Shown: positions 16,380-29,019, numbered from the stretch's first letter. The stretch: DNA of 64,000 nt from Chitinophagaceae bacterium (GCA_019747705.1 JAIEQM010000004.1:1-64000); one strand, 5' to 3'. Program-made: numbers and translations. The notes: generated from the sequence alone by a model not told the origin.

Positions 16380-16823
16380 ATGTCAACACTCGCAGTAACC
16401 AAAGCAAATGAACCCATCCCGGCTTTATTCAATGATTTTTTTAAGCCCTGGAATGAATGGTTCGATAACGGGGGTTTATGGAACAAAGCCATGAATATGC
16501 CCGCTGTAAATATTACGGAAAATAAGGACGAGTACCTTGTTTCGCTGGCAGTACCCGGAATGAAAAAAAATGATTTTAACATTGATGTGGATGGCAATAT
16601 GATTACCATCAGTTGCGAAAAAGAAGAAAGTAAGGAAGAGAAAGAAAAGAAATTTACCAGGAAAGAGTATAACTACACTTCTTTCAGCCGGAGTTTTACA
16701 CTGCCCGATGAAGTGAACAAAGAAAAGATTGAAGCCAACTATGAAGAAGGCCTGCTTAAGATTTCTTTGCCCCGCAAAGAAGAAGCAAAAAAACCTTCAG
16801 CGAAACACATCGCTGTAAAATAG
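16380..16823 (+). CDS. Hsp20/alpha-crystallin small heat-shock protein, copy 2
   Basis: A 147-residue small heat-shock protein. The alpha-crystallin domain runs from MPAVNITENKDEYLVSLAVPGMKKNDF to NYEEGLLKISLPRKEE, ending KKPSAKHIAVK as in the common Bacteroidota Hsp20 form. ATG 16380 is preferred over an upstream TTG. It is preceded by a strong Shine-Dalgarno sequence (GGAGGT, 4 nt from the ATG), which is unusual for this phylum and suggests high translation. Its own promoter and terminator make it a single-gene unit. Confidence 0.93.
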   Translation: MSTLAVTKANEPIPALFNDFFKPWNEWFDNGGLWNKAMNMPAVNITENKDEYLVSLAVPGMKKNDFNIDVDGNMITISCEKEESKEEKEKKFTRKEYNYTSFSRSFTLPDEVNKEKIEANYEEGLLKISLPRKEEAKKPSAKHIAVK

Positions 16824-16845
16824 GCCGGTACTATTCCTGCCCGGC

Positions 16846-16876
16846 GCTCCGTTACAAAGGGTAACGGAGCATTTTT
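16846..16876 (+). terminator. Rho-independent terminator after hsp20 copy 2
   Basis: GCTCCGTTAC and GTAACGGAGC pair over 10 bp around a 5-nt loop and are followed by ATTTTTATTT. Confidence 0.85.
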
Positions 16877-16892
16877 ATTTAAAGCAGCAGTT

Positions 16893-17447
16893 ATGACAGA
16901 GTTAAACCTGTGGCTTGATTCTTATGATGATATCTATTCTGATTTTGACAGCAGGCATTACCAGAAGCGGAGGGTATCAGAAGATTTTTTGCATGAACTT
17001 AAAACAGAAATGAAGTATAAAGAGCAGAAAGCAGCAATCATGGTTTTGCTGCTGCCTGCCAGGCAAAGAAATGAAGCATCCGAAAAAATAATAACTGCAG
17101 GTCTTGAATTGTTTTTTAAAACCCAGTATGATGTTATTGCCGGTAAATGCAGACGCAAATTCAGTAATGGTTTGCTGCTCTTTGGAACCGGAGTGGTGTT
17201 GATGTTTTTGAATGGCTGGCTCAGCTACCGTTTTGCTGTATTCTTCTGGGCTCAAAGCCTCAGGTTGCTGTTTGAACCCGCAGGCTGGTTTTCGTTATGG
17301 GCAGCCCTTGACTTTTTGTTTTACGATTATAATGAGTTAAAAAAGGAACGGCGTTTTTACCGGGAGCTGAGTACGATGAAAATCAGTTTTCAATCTGCGA
17401 TGGAAGCAGGTGGTAAAACCTTTGATGATGAACAGAAGAAAGTTTGA
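16893..17447 (+). CDS. Hypothetical protein with two transmembrane segments
   Basis: A 184-residue protein with no recognised family. Residues 1-90 are soluble and charged (SDFDSRHYQKRRVSEDFLHELKTEMKY). Two hydrophobic segments follow (FSNGLLLFGTGVVLMFLNGWLSY and FAVFFWAQSLRLLFEPAGWFSLWAALDFLFY), then a charged helical tail. The arrangement suggests a cytoplasmic N-domain held at the inner membrane. It begins just after the hsp20 terminator and may be read through from it or have a promoter I cannot see. Confidence 0.65.
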   Translation: MTELNLWLDSYDDIYSDFDSRHYQKRRVSEDFLHELKTEMKYKEQKAAIMVLLLPARQRNEASEKIITAGLELFFKTQYDVIAGKCRRKFSNGLLLFGTGVVLMFLNGWLSYRFAVFFWAQSLRLLFEPAGWFSLWAALDFLFYDYNELKKERRFYRELSTMKISFQSAMEAGGKTFDDEQKKV

Positions 17448-17563
17448 TGAACATTATTTTTAGAGGAATGAGGAAAAAATACATTTACATAAAACCAGCA
17501 GGATGAGAGAACCAGGCAGTGCAGAGACTATAAAATTTTTATTAAGATGCAAATTGCTTTTGT

Positions 17564-17941
17564 ATGCAGGACTTATTATTAAAACAATTACAGTATGAGT
17601 GCGATACATGGAAAAGGCTGCTTGCCTTTTTAATGGATGAAAATGTACATCTTAAAAACAGGCTGTCAGAAATTGTGAAAAACAGGGATGGAACAACCTC
17701 GTTGAATGAGATTGAACGATTTCAAACCGATTTTTTAAAAGGTGATGAACTCATAAAAGTGCTGAGAGATGATATTTCAGAAGTGGATAAACTGCTGCAG
17801 AAAGAAGTGTTTGAGGATGGGGCACTTGAAAAGAAAATTCAGACAAAATTCAGCAAAATCCGTGTAAACATACCATTGGCCGAAAGACAGCTTGGTCAAC
17901 TGAAAAAAGACTTCAACAACTATCTCCTGGCAAATGCTTAA
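17564..17941 (+). CDS. Coiled-coil protein of unknown function (125 aa)
   Basis: A 125-residue helical, cytoplasmic protein (YECDTWKRLLAFLMDENVHLKNRLSEIV, then LRDDISEVDKLLQKEVFEDG). It resembles the other small coiled-coil gene at 10.8 kb only in type, not in visible sequence. No domain is recognised. The L,D-transpeptidase gene follows after 20 bp, so the two are probably co-transcribed. Confidence 0.65.
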   Translation: MQDLLLKQLQYECDTWKRLLAFLMDENVHLKNRLSEIVKNRDGTTSLNEIERFQTDFLKGDELIKVLRDDISEVDKLLQKEVFEDGALEKKIQTKFSKIRVNIPLAERQLGQLKKDFNNYLLANA

Positions 17942-17961
17942 CAAAATTTAACGCAGACAAA

Positions 17962-19518
17962 GTGAAAAAAATATTGACATGGGCTGTTGGTACCGTATGC
18001 AGCCTAATGATTACAGCACAAATTACGCCGGAGCAGTTAAAGCAGTACATTACAACATCACAAGCTTTCAAAAATTCCGGTTTAAAAAATAAAGAAAGCG
18101 TGGCCCTTTTTTACAACACGCTCAATTATAAAACGGCGTGGATACAAAAAGAGAACAAAGAAAATCTTGCCCGGTTACTTGCAGCGCTGCTCCAGGCAAA
18201 AGCTGTGGGGTTAGAGGAGCAGGAGTATGAAACTGAAATAATACGTGCCTGCAGAACAAATACAGTAACGCTTGCCAATGCCGGAGATTCACTGGATGCA
18301 GAGTTGCGTATTACAGAAGCCGCTCTTCATTTTTACAATGATTTTATTTATGGCAATACAAAACCGGCATTATCATATTACGGATTAAAGTATGCACCCG
18401 GCTGCAATAACTTACCTGCTCTGCTGGCCGGTTATGTGTCTTCCAAATCAATTCATCATTTACTCAATCATTTGCCTCATACATTAAAAGAAGTTGCGGC
18501 GCTGGAAGCAAAAGCAGGTTTCTTTGTTTCCATCTTAAAGGCAAACGGTTTTAAAGAAGTAAGTATCACCTCTTCCAAAATCACAGCTTCCAATAAAGCA
18601 TTGCTTATAAAATTGCACCAACTGGGAATTGTTGATTCAGCAAGTAAAAACCTTACTGACAGTTTACTGAAACAGAAAATAAAAGAAGCACAATTACAGT
18701 TTGGGTTGCCTGCCGATGGTGTGCTCCGCTCAGCCACCGTTAAGCAACTGAACATTCCTGTTCAGGCACGGTTACAGCAAGTATCACTTGCATTAAATTA
18801 TTACCGCTGGTTGCAATGCTTAACACAGCAGCAGGATGTAATTGTTGTGAATATCCCGGCTGCCTATTTAAAAGTGTACAGCGGCAATACAGTTTTACTT
18901 GAAATGCGGATGATTGTTGGAAAGAAATCTACACCCACACCCACGTTATCAGGCACCGTTAATGAAGTGGTACTTTATCCTTACTGGCATGTGCCGCATA
19001 GTATTGCTGTTAAAGAATTAGCGCCCATGTTTAAGCGCAACCCGGCTTTAGTGGATGCAGGCAATTACCAGTTGCTCAACTATGCAGGTAAAATTGTTGA
19101 CCCTTACAGCATTAACTGGAGTTCATTCAGCAACGGTTATTTTCCTTATATCATCAGGCAAAGTACAGGATGTGATAATGCACTGGGTTTACTCAAACTT
19201 AATTTTTATAACCCTTTTACTGTGTACCTGCATGATACACCGGGCAAAAACCTGTTTAAGTATAACAGCCGCTTCTTCAGTCATGGGTGCATGCGTATGC
19301 AAAAGCCAATGGAGCTGGGGCATATGGTTTTAAATAATAATCAAATTGCCATTGATACGCTGGAAGAAAAAGGATGTGTACGTAACGAGGCTCCTGTAAT
19401 TGTACCTGCAGCAGTACACATGCCGGTAATTGTTTGGTACAACCCGGCGGGTATTGATTCAACCGGCAGGGTTTTATTTTTTGATGATGTGTATGAGAAA
19501 TTCAAATGGATGAAATAA
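17962..19518 (+). CDS. L,D-transpeptidase (YcbB/LdtD-like), exported
   Basis: A 518-residue periplasmic peptidoglycan-modifying enzyme. It starts at GTG with a signal peptide (KKILTWAVGTVCSLMITAQ). A scaffold domain is followed by a peptidoglycan-binding-type segment (QFGLPADGVLRSATVKQLN) and the YkuD catalytic domain. The YkuD signature is complete: VYLHDTP supplies the conserved His and FFSHGCMRM the catalytic Cys443 and Arg. Such enzymes make 3-3 cross-links or attach proteins to peptidoglycan and are used in envelope stress and stationary phase. Length fits the YcbB group (about 500-615 aa). Confidence 0.9.
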   Translation: MKKILTWAVGTVCSLMITAQITPEQLKQYITTSQAFKNSGLKNKESVALFYNTLNYKTAWIQKENKENLARLLAALLQAKAVGLEEQEYETEIIRACRTNTVTLANAGDSLDAELRITEAALHFYNDFIYGNTKPALSYYGLKYAPGCNNLPALLAGYVSSKSIHHLLNHLPHTLKEVAALEAKAGFFVSILKANGFKEVSITSSKITASNKALLIKLHQLGIVDSASKNLTDSLLKQKIKEAQLQFGLPADGVLRSATVKQLNIPVQARLQQVSLALNYYRWLQCLTQQQDVIVVNIPAAYLKVYSGNTVLLEMRMIVGKKSTPTPTLSGTVNEVVLYPYWHVPHSIAVKELAPMFKRNPALVDAGNYQLLNYAGKIVDPYSINWSSFSNGYFPYIIRQSTGCDNALGLLKLNFYNPFTVYLHDTPGKNLFKYNSRFFSHGCMRMQKPMELGHMVLNNNQIAIDTLEEKGCVRNEAPVIVPAAVHMPVIVWYNPAGIDSTGRVLFFDDVYEKFKWMK

Positions 19519-19552
19519 AGAAACAAATAGTTGATAAAACTTGAATTTCTGT

Positions 19553-19566
19553 TTGACACTTGTCAT
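19553..19566 (+). promoter_or_regulatory. FNR/CRP-like box upstream of the lipoprotein gene
   Basis: TTGACACTTGTCAT fits TTGAC-N4-GTCAA with one mismatch. Exactly 22 nt later is TAACTTGC (19589-19596), a -7-like element, and the lipoprotein ATG follows 15 nt after that. Confidence 0.6.
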
Positions 19567-19611
19567 ACGCCATGCTCCCTATTCAAAATAACTTGCAGTA
19601 AAGCAAACGTT

Positions 19612-20238
19612 ATGAAAAAGCGGATGTATTTATTGATTGCGTCTTTGCTGCTTGCCGGCGGGTGCACCTCTTCAAAAATCACCACTTCGTGGAAAGCAGA
19701 AAATAAACTAATTGAAAAATATAACAGGATACTGATACTGGGGCTTATTCATGATAAAGACCGTGGTCTGCAGGAAAGAATGGAAAATCACCTGGCAGGG
19801 GATCTTCAGTTGCTTGGGTATAATACAGTAACATCTCTGAAGGAGTATGGCCCTAAAGCTTTTAACGGTATGAATGAACAGGAAGCATTGGCCAAACTCA
19901 AAAGCAGCGGTGTGGATGCTGTATTAACAATCGTGCTGCTGGATAAACAAAAGGAACGCTATTATGTTCCCGGCCGGATGTATTATTCGCCTTACGGTCC
20001 TTATTACAACCGCTTCTGGGGGTACAGAGGTATCCTTTATGAGCGGATTTACGAACCCGGTTATTATGTTACTGATACCAAATATTTCTGGGAAAGTAAT
20101 TTATATGATATGAAAACACAGGAATTGGTTTATTCTGTGCAAACAGAATCATTTGACCCTGTTAACACAGAAAGCCAGGCGCATGAATATGGGAAGATGA
20201 TTGTGAAGGATATGGTGAAGCAGCAGGTGGTGAAATAA
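19612..20238 (+). CDS. Predicted lipoprotein, DUF4136-like
   Basis: A 208-residue lipoprotein. MKKRMYLLIASLLLAGGCTSSKI is a type II signal peptide with lipobox LAGGC. The mature part starts with TTSWKAENKLIEKYNRILILGL and includes a Tyr/Pro-rich stretch (PGRMYYSPYGPYYNRFWGYRG). The overall pattern resembles DUF4136-like lipoproteins. The function is unknown; it is probably attached to the outer membrane. The ATG at 19612 is chosen because the longer frame has no signal peptide and would span the operator. Confidence 0.75.
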   Translation: MKKRMYLLIASLLLAGGCTSSKITTSWKAENKLIEKYNRILILGLIHDKDRGLQERMENHLAGDLQLLGYNTVTSLKEYGPKAFNGMNEQEALAKLKSSGVDAVLTIVLLDKQKERYYVPGRMYYSPYGPYYNRFWGYRGILYERIYEPGYYVTDTKYFWESNLYDMKTQELVYSVQTESFDPVNTESQAHEYGKMIVKDMVKQQVVK

Positions 20239-20343
20239 CTGAATAAGATTATACCCTTATTGCTGATGGGGTATAATAAAAAAGCACTGCCGCTAATGCT
20301 GTTAAATAACAATGATAGAATTGAAAATTAAAAATCTTACATT

Positions 20344-20610
20344 ATGAAAGAAGAAGAAAAAGACCAGCAACTATGGCAGCAGGCAAAAGCCAGGGCAGAT
20401 TTCAAAATACATTTCAGTTCATATCTTATTGTAAATGGAATGTTGTGGTTAATCTGGTTTTTAACAGGTGGTATTAATTCATATCCCTGGCCCGTTTGGC
20501 CAACCGCAGGTTGGGGTGTGGGTGTTGTTTTTAATTATCTCGCTGTGTACAGATTTGGCAACGCAGCAGAGAAAGAATATAAGAAATTGAAAAAAAATAA
20601 TGTGCAATAA
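20344..20610 (+). CDS. 2TM domain protein
   Basis: An 88-residue protein with a charged N-terminus (MKEEEKDQQLWQQAKARADFKIHF), two hydrophobic segments (SSYLIVNGMLWLIWFLTGG and PTAGWGVGVVFNYLAVYRF) and a basic tail. This is the layout of the 2TM domain family (PF13239), sometimes found next to histidine kinases in Bacteroidota. The function is unknown. It marks the start of a stretch to 30 kb that lacks FNR-like boxes. Confidence 0.75.
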   Translation: MKEEEKDQQLWQQAKARADFKIHFSSYLIVNGMLWLIWFLTGGINSYPWPVWPTAGWGVGVVFNYLAVYRFGNAAEKEYKKLKKNNVQ

Positions 20611-20636
20611 ATAAGGCGTAAAAATATGCACATGAA

Positions 20637-21353
20637 ATGAAGATTAATAAAATCTATAAATGGACGGGGATTTTTGGGCTTGGTATGGTTCTTTTCTCCT
20701 GGAGTCAGTTTCCTCTTTATACAGTTGATACCGGGCATGCATCTTTATACGATGGTGCCGCTTCTGCCAAACAACTTTTCAGTATCCGGAATATTGCATT
20801 TACAAGGATCCTGCTTGACCTGTGCCTTTACGTTTGTGCCATGATATCCGGTGCCGGCTTCCGGCAATTGATAAAACACACCAATGCAGACTATGAATGG
20901 ATTGGAACACTTCTTTTTGGAACTCTCATAGTTTGGCTTGCAGTTACATTGGTTGCTGATGGATTGCAGGGCGGTGCAGTGCTTGATACGCTGGGTGGTA
21001 ATCCTGACCCATCTGTTGTAAGGGGGTTAACAGCTGCTACGCTTTTAATCTATAACGGTTCGACTGCTTTTGTTGTTACGGCATTTTTTCTTGCAGTGGC
21101 AGGGTATGCAACCTTTGCCACCGGTGTATTGCCAAAGTGGACAGGTTGGTTGGCTTACATCAGTACAGCGCTGTGTATTGCATGTGTTCCTGCAATGTAT
21201 TTTGGGCCTGTAGATTATTACGGGTTTTACAATGCGGGCGGATGGGGAGTTGCCATCATTGCTAATTTTCCGCCATTGATATGGGTTTTTGTTGCCAGCA
21301 TTGTGTTGATTAAAAAGAGTAAAACTGTTGTAACGACTATCTCCAAAAAATAA
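20637..21353 (+). CDS. Polytopic membrane protein (DUF4386-like)
   Basis: A 238-residue membrane protein with about six hydrophobic segments and short loops. The pattern (SIRNIAFTRILLDLCLYVCAMISG ... NGSTAFVVTAFFLAVAGYATFATGVLPKWTGWLAYISTALCIA) resembles DUF4386-type proteins. No catalytic residues are evident. It ends 7 bp before the next membrane-protein gene. Confidence 0.6.
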   Translation: MKINKIYKWTGIFGLGMVLFSWSQFPLYTVDTGHASLYDGAASAKQLFSIRNIAFTRILLDLCLYVCAMISGAGFRQLIKHTNADYEWIGTLLFGTLIVWLAVTLVADGLQGGAVLDTLGGNPDPSVVRGLTAATLLIYNGSTAFVVTAFFLAVAGYATFATGVLPKWTGWLAYISTALCIACVPAMYFGPVDYYGFYNAGGWGVAIIANFPPLIWVFVASIVLIKKSKTVVTTISKK

Positions 21354-21360
21354 ATGCTTT

Positions 21361-21996
21361 ATGAATAGTTCAATTTATAAAGTTGGCTTTTGGGCGGGAA
21401 TAATTGCTTTTGCTGCAACCGTTCTTTTTGTTATTGTACAATTATTACAATTGACCGGAGACATTCATTACCCATGGGATGAAATTTCCATTTATGGGTT
21501 TTCGCTTTGTATTGTTATCCCTTTTTTAATTGAGATGCTTGCATTGCATCATGTTACTGCTGCAGATAAAAAATTCCGGAGCCACGGCGCTCTTGTTTTT
21601 ACAATACTTTATGTTGTATATGTTACAGCCAATTATGTAGTGCAGCTTGCAACGGTAATACCTGCAACACTAAAAGGTGAAGCAGATAAAATTGCTGTCC
21701 TCATTCAAACACCGCATTCTTTGTTTTGGGATTTTGATGCCATGGGATATATTTTTATGGGATTTGCCACCTTGTTTGCTATGCCGGTATTTAAAAAGCA
21801 GGGTTTTGAAAAATGGATTCGGTATTCTTTCTTCATTCATGGCGCTGTTACTACTCCATTGATTGCATTTGTTTATTTCTATCCAATATATTCTGAAAAA
21901 TTATTGCTGCTTGGCCTTCCATGGGCAATAACAGCGCCGTTTGCGATGTTGTTGTTGGCGATATTTTTTATACAGCGGAAAAATGAAACAAAGTAA
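21361..21996 (+). CDS. Polytopic membrane protein, parent of the fragment behind katG
   Basis: A 211-residue membrane protein with about six hydrophobic segments, similar in style to the gene before it but not recognisable beyond that. It ends VFKKQGFEKWIRYSFFIHGAVTTPL... and a roughly 90% identical copy of its last 70 residues lies at 25327-25548. The downstream gene overlaps its 3' end by 14 bp. Confidence 0.65.
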   Translation: MNSSIYKVGFWAGIIAFAATVLFVIVQLLQLTGDIHYPWDEISIYGFSLCIVIPFLIEMLALHHVTAADKKFRSHGALVFTILYVVYVTANYVVQLATVIPATLKGEADKIAVLIQTPHSLFWDFDAMGYIFMGFATLFAMPVFKKQGFEKWIRYSFFIHGAVTTPLIAFVYFYPIYSEKLLLLGLPWAITAPFAMLLLAIFFIQRKNETK

Positions 21997-22357
21997 TCTT
22001 TCAAAATATTTGCTCAATTGCTTTTGGCTAATCCTTCCGCCAGCTTTAATTTCCTTTTTACTATTAAAATATTTGCCGGAAGCATTTCAAGCTAAAATAT
22101 TCCGGCATAATATTCCTTTGCCGGTTAAATTCTTTGAGAATACGTTCAGGATGATAGTAATGATATTCCCTCTGCTCTTTCCGCTTTCTATTACAACTAA
22201 ATTGAAGAAAACCGGATTAGCGGTTTACCTCATTGGTATTGCACTTTATTTTTTTTCGTATTTAACACTGATATATTTTCCGGAAAGCAGTTGGAGCAAA
22301 TCATTGGTTGGTTTTACGCACCGGCTACAACTCCGTGAATCCGGTTTGTTGGAATAG
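21983..22357 (+). CDS. Membrane protein, probably frameshifted near its C-terminus
   Basis: A 124-residue protein starting MKQSNLSKYLLNCFWLILPPA, with about three hydrophobic segments. The last 15 residues after SWSKSLVGFT are polar and unlike a membrane protein. Reading another frame from about 22320 gives APATTP*IRFVGIG, closer to what I would expect from related proteins (an APAYTP-like continuation). The C-terminus has therefore probably been shifted. Its start overlaps the previous gene. No function is known. Confidence 0.5.
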   Translation: MKQSNLSKYLLNCFWLILPPALISFLLLKYLPEAFQAKIFRHNIPLPVKFFENTFRMIVMIFPLLFPLSITTKLKKTGLAVYLIGIALYFFSYLTLIYFPESSWSKSLVGFTHRLQLRESGLLE

Positions 22358-25309
<2,952 letters not shown>

Positions 25310-25326
25310 CTATTGTTGATCTCACT

Positions 25327-25548
25327 TTGTTTGCCATACCGGTATTTAAAAAGCAGGGGTTTGAAAAATGGATTCGGTATTCCTTCTTCATTCATGGCGC
25401 TGTTACTACGCCATTAATTGCATTTGTTTATTTCTGTCCAGCATATTCTGAAAAATTATTGTTGCTGGGATTTCTATGGGCAATAACAGCCCCGCTTGCG
25501 ATGTTGTTGCCGGCAATTTGGTTTAGGAAATGTTTATATGCGGAATAG
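25327..25548 (+). pseudogene. 3' fragment duplicating the membrane protein at 21361-21996
   Basis: The translated frame FAIPVFKKQGFEKWIRYSFFIHGAVTTPLIAFVYF... repeats residues about 138-205 of the upstream membrane protein. DNA identity is roughly 90% by eye over about 200 bp (pairing 21772-21973 with 25327-25528). There is no start codon or upstream portion; its first base lies 17 bp after the katG stop. It is best read as the tail of a second gene copy whose front was replaced by the katG segment. Confidence 0.85.
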
Positions 25549-25650
25549 AATAAGTAAAATTGAATTACATTAAAAAGAAAGGCTAAATAAAGAATAATGC
25601 AAGGTTTGTGGGTTTATTTAATACCATGAACGTTTTATAGTTGCGCTTCC

Positions 25651-26532
25651 ATGAAAAACTTAACAAAACCCGAAATTGTAAGTGGGAATGAAGGTTATTT
25701 CTATACAGTTGCTGATGGCAGCCGCTTGTTTATATATGATTACCAATCTGTCAAAGATTATCATACAGCAATTTTTATTATAGCAGGTATCACAGGCATA
25801 AATCATAATACCGAAAAAGATATAATAGATATTTTGAGTAACAATGAAAACAGGGTGGTTATCATTCATCCAAGAGGAACCGGATATTCAGAAGGTAAAC
25901 TTGGAGATATTAAAACTATAGATGTCTTTATCAATGATTTTATTGAAATCATATCAAACGATAAGGACTATAACTCCAAACAACATAAAATGTTTCTTTA
26001 TGGCCACAGCATGTCAACCGCTGTATTACTGGCAGTTGCAGATAAATTAGAAAACATCAATGGCGCCATCCTTGTAAACCCTCCGCTCAAACAAAAAAAA
26101 GCAAAAGGCCTATCGCCGGGTTTTTGGCAATATGTAAAATATGCATGGTATTATGTTTTTGCAAAACACAAACCGGTCGTTAATATGGCCGGCGACCCAT
26201 CCCAAATTGAAAATGAAGAAGACCGAAAAGATTCAGAAAACAATTCAACTGATACATTATTGGTTAAATACTTCAGCATGCATTATATGGATGAAGTAAG
26301 AAAATCAATTCAATCAATGCCCGGCTTATGTAAAAAAGCGGATTACCCTTTGCTGCTGATTTACGGCATGAACGATAATATTGTTGATAAAAAAGGATGC
26401 GATTTAATTTTTGAAAACTGGAAACATCCTGCCAAAGAATATGTATTGATAGAAAACGGCTCCCATGGAAAATCAACGGTGAAGCTGGCGAAAGAAATTA
26501 TTGCTAAATGGATAAAGGATCATCAAGCTTAA
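25651..26532 (+). CDS. Alpha/beta hydrolase (lysophospholipase-like)
   Basis: A 293-residue cytoplasmic alpha/beta hydrolase. The strand before the nucleophile reads MFLYGHSMSTAV, so the elbow is G-H-S-M-S rather than the usual G-x-S-x-G. The nucleophile Ser is intact, HPRGTGYSEGKLGD follows the monoacylglycerol lipase style, LLLIYGMNDNIVD supplies the acid and ENGSHGKST the His. The substrate is unknown. It is probably transcribed with the small membrane protein 42 bp downstream. Confidence 0.85.
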   Translation: MKNLTKPEIVSGNEGYFYTVADGSRLFIYDYQSVKDYHTAIFIIAGITGINHNTEKDIIDILSNNENRVVIIHPRGTGYSEGKLGDIKTIDVFINDFIEIISNDKDYNSKQHKMFLYGHSMSTAVLLAVADKLENINGAILVNPPLKQKKAKGLSPGFWQYVKYAWYYVFAKHKPVVNMAGDPSQIENEEDRKDSENNSTDTLLVKYFSMHYMDEVRKSIQSMPGLCKKADYPLLLIYGMNDNIVDKKGCDLIFENWKHPAKEYVLIENGSHGKSTVKLAKEIIAKWIKDHQA

Positions 26533-26574
26533 CATAGCAGTGGAAAAATTTAAAAACTGCTAAACTTGAAATGT

Positions 26575-27003
26575 ATGATTAAAAATTATTACTATCTGGT
26601 TGCAGGAATTCTTGCGGTAATTTTTTCCATCACACATGCACTAAATGGACAAACTATTGTTTTGCCAACTCTTAATGTTAGTACAATAACAGTAGAAACA
26701 AAAACAATATTTTTTTATGTTTGGCATATTATAACAGCAGAAAACATGCTCTTTGGTTTAGTTTGTCTTTTCATGGCGTTTCATAAAGACTTGTCAAGAG
26801 TCAGATTTTCCGCATGGATTATTGCAATTTTAATGATTGTTCGTTGGCTGGTCATTTTTGGCGGAACACTATTATATAATGCCGAAGGACTTAAAAATAT
26901 AGTGACAGATTCAATTGCAATTGTTATTTATGTTTCACTTATTCTGTTAGGCATAAGGGTAAAGGATAAGCAGAAAGGTTTAGTGCAAAAACAATACAAG
27001 TAA
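26575..27003 (+). CDS. Small four-helix membrane protein
   Basis: A 142-residue protein with four hydrophobic segments (YYYLVAGILAVIFSITHAL, TIFFYVWHIITAENMLFGLVCLFMAF, SAWIIAILMIVRWLVIFGGTLL and SIAIVIYVSLILLGI). It starts MIKNYYYLVAG at ATG 26575; an upstream TTG adds only three residues. No family is recognised. A weak hairpin (ATTATCA/TGATAAT, 27003-27027) follows, but without a T tract. Confidence 0.65.
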   Translation: MIKNYYYLVAGILAVIFSITHALNGQTIVLPTLNVSTITVETKTIFFYVWHIITAENMLFGLVCLFMAFHKDLSRVRFSAWIIAILMIVRWLVIFGGTLLYNAEGLKNIVTDSIAIVIYVSLILLGIRVKDKQKGLVQKQYK

Positions 27004-27300
27004 TTATCATCTGGGTTTTGTGATAATATGCACAGCTTTTCAGTAATGGCACATTTTACCATCTGAATTATCTAATTTAATTAGTATCCCTTAAGTTCAG
27101 GCTGTCAGAAAATTTGGCAACCAGTGCGCCGTTTTTTGCACCTTTTTAATAATTTAAGCAATTCCTTTTCTCTTCAATTCTGGTTTCTTGCATAACAGCG
27201 TAACATTGTAATTAGATATCTGCCTTGTAATAAAAATTTAAAAAGGTTCATTAAGAGCATTATCTTCCGGCCTTACATTGAAAATATTTATTTTCGTTTA

Positions 27301-29019
27301 ATGGATTTAATCACCTTACTCAAACTAAAAGAGTCAGAAAACAAAGTTGAATTCAAAGCTGCACGTAAAAATTTCAAGTACGCAGGTGGCGATAACAAAG
27401 AGCCAAAAGACAGGCGCATTGTGTGCTGGGTTACATAACTGCATTTTGTAATGAAGGCGGAGGCATGTTGGTACTTGGTGTTGATGATAAACATCCCCAC
27501 ACAGTAGTAGGTTCCAATTTTGCTGAAGGCGCTGAAGGGGCTTTATGTGATAAAATATATACCGATATAGGCATAAGAGTAACAACTGAAGTTTTAAATG
27601 AAAATGGCAACAGGGTTTTAATCATTTCTATTCCCGGCAGACCAGTAGGCAGGTTACTAAAATTTGAAGGTGTTCCTTTAATGCGTACACGTGAAAGCCT
27701 TCGGGAAATGTCAGACCAGGAAATATTTAAAATTCTGTCTGAGCAGGAGCCGGATTTTTCTGCAACAATTTGTGAAGGCCTTAAAATTGATGATCTGGAT
27801 GAATTTTCTATCCGGACACTCAAAGAAAAATATGCTTCCAAACAAAAGAATAATTCATTTTTAACTTTGCCGGTGGAACAAATATTATCCGATCTTGATT
27901 TAGCAAGGGATAATAAATTAACCTATGCCTGTTTGATTTTGCTGGGCAAACAGGAAACAATAAAGAAGTACTTACCGCAAAGTGCAATTAACCTGGAATT
28001 CAGGGTTAATGCCGGTTCAATTCATTATGATGACAAGGTAATTTTAAACCAGTCTTTTTTCATGAATATTGATGTACTCTGGGATCATATCAATCTTCGG
28101 AATGGCCGTTTCCCGATTCAGCAAGGCCCGTATATTTTCGACATTCCTTTTCTCAATGAAGAAGCAGTGAGGGAATCTGTTCACAATGCAATTGTACACA
28201 GGAACTATCGCCTGCAGTCAGAAGTCGTAATCAAACAAACCGACAAAAGTCTTGACATCATCAGTCCGGGTGGGGTTTCCTTTAGGTGTAACGATTGATA
28301 ATATTCTTACCGTTAACAGTACACCCCGAAACCGGTTGCTGGCTGATATTCTTTTAAAAACAGGTGTAGTTGAACGTTCAGGCCAGGGAGTGGATAAGCT
28401 GTTTAAAAACACAATTCAGGAATCTAAAGGCAGCCCGGATTATACTTTGTCTGATAACTTTCAGGTTCATTTGCATATTCCCACAGTAGTGCAGGATAAA
28501 GCATTCGTTTTGTTTATAGAGCACATTCAACAGGAAAACAAAATTGATTTATCATTGGCAGAAGTTCTTACACTTGAAAAAATCAGGCAAAAAGCAGGTA
28601 AAAATGATCTGGATAAAAATGCAGTTAAATCATTACTTGAAAAAGAATTGATTGAACCTGTAGGCCGTACAAACACCAAAGGCTATATGTTTTCAAAAGC
28701 TTATTATACATTCACAAATCAACCGGCAGCATATACAAAGCAGAAAGACCCGGATCTAAATTATATCTGGCTCCAGGTGCACAACCACATATCAAAGTTC
28801 AGGAAAGCAAAAATTGCTGACTTTGAATTACTATTTAATAACACATTGACCCGGGAGCAAGTGAAATACTACATCTATCTTTTAGAAGACTTAAATATCC
28901 TGGCACGGCATGGCATTGGCAAAGGCACTTTTTACGAATTGTCGTCAGATTTAATCAGCACCTCAAATCCAATGCAAAATGGCCTCGATAAGCTAAACTC
29001 CATTTCAAACCCATCATAG
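27301..29019 (+). pseudogene. AlbA_2/HATPase-type ATP-binding (RecG-like) protein, two frameshifts
   Basis: Three frames combine into one protein of about 570 residues. The ATG frame MDLITLLKLKESENKVEFKAARKNF is the start of an AlbA_2 (Schlafen-type, AAA_4) domain. It shifts at 27421-27424, where an extra TG in GTGTG breaks RRIVLGYITAFCNEGGG. The middle frame carries FLNEEAVRESVHNAIVHRNY, the HATPase_c_4 part, and shifts again in a four-G run at 28272-28275 between SPGG and FPLGVTID. The last frame ends in a winged-helix-like tail. Both shifts are in simple repeats, so sequencing error remains possible. Such proteins are often linked to accessory or defence loci. Confidence 0.8.

Noticed and set aside
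20248..20277. ATTATACCC/GGGTATAAT hairpin as a terminator of the lipoprotein gene
   Set aside because: No T tract follows on the coding strand; it is kept only as an inverted repeat.
25327..25548. A small independent membrane-protein gene
   Set aside because: It has no ATG and is a near copy of the end of the gene at 21361-21996.
27003..27027. Terminator after the small membrane protein
   Set aside because: The 7-bp AT-rich stem has an 11-nt loop and no T tract.
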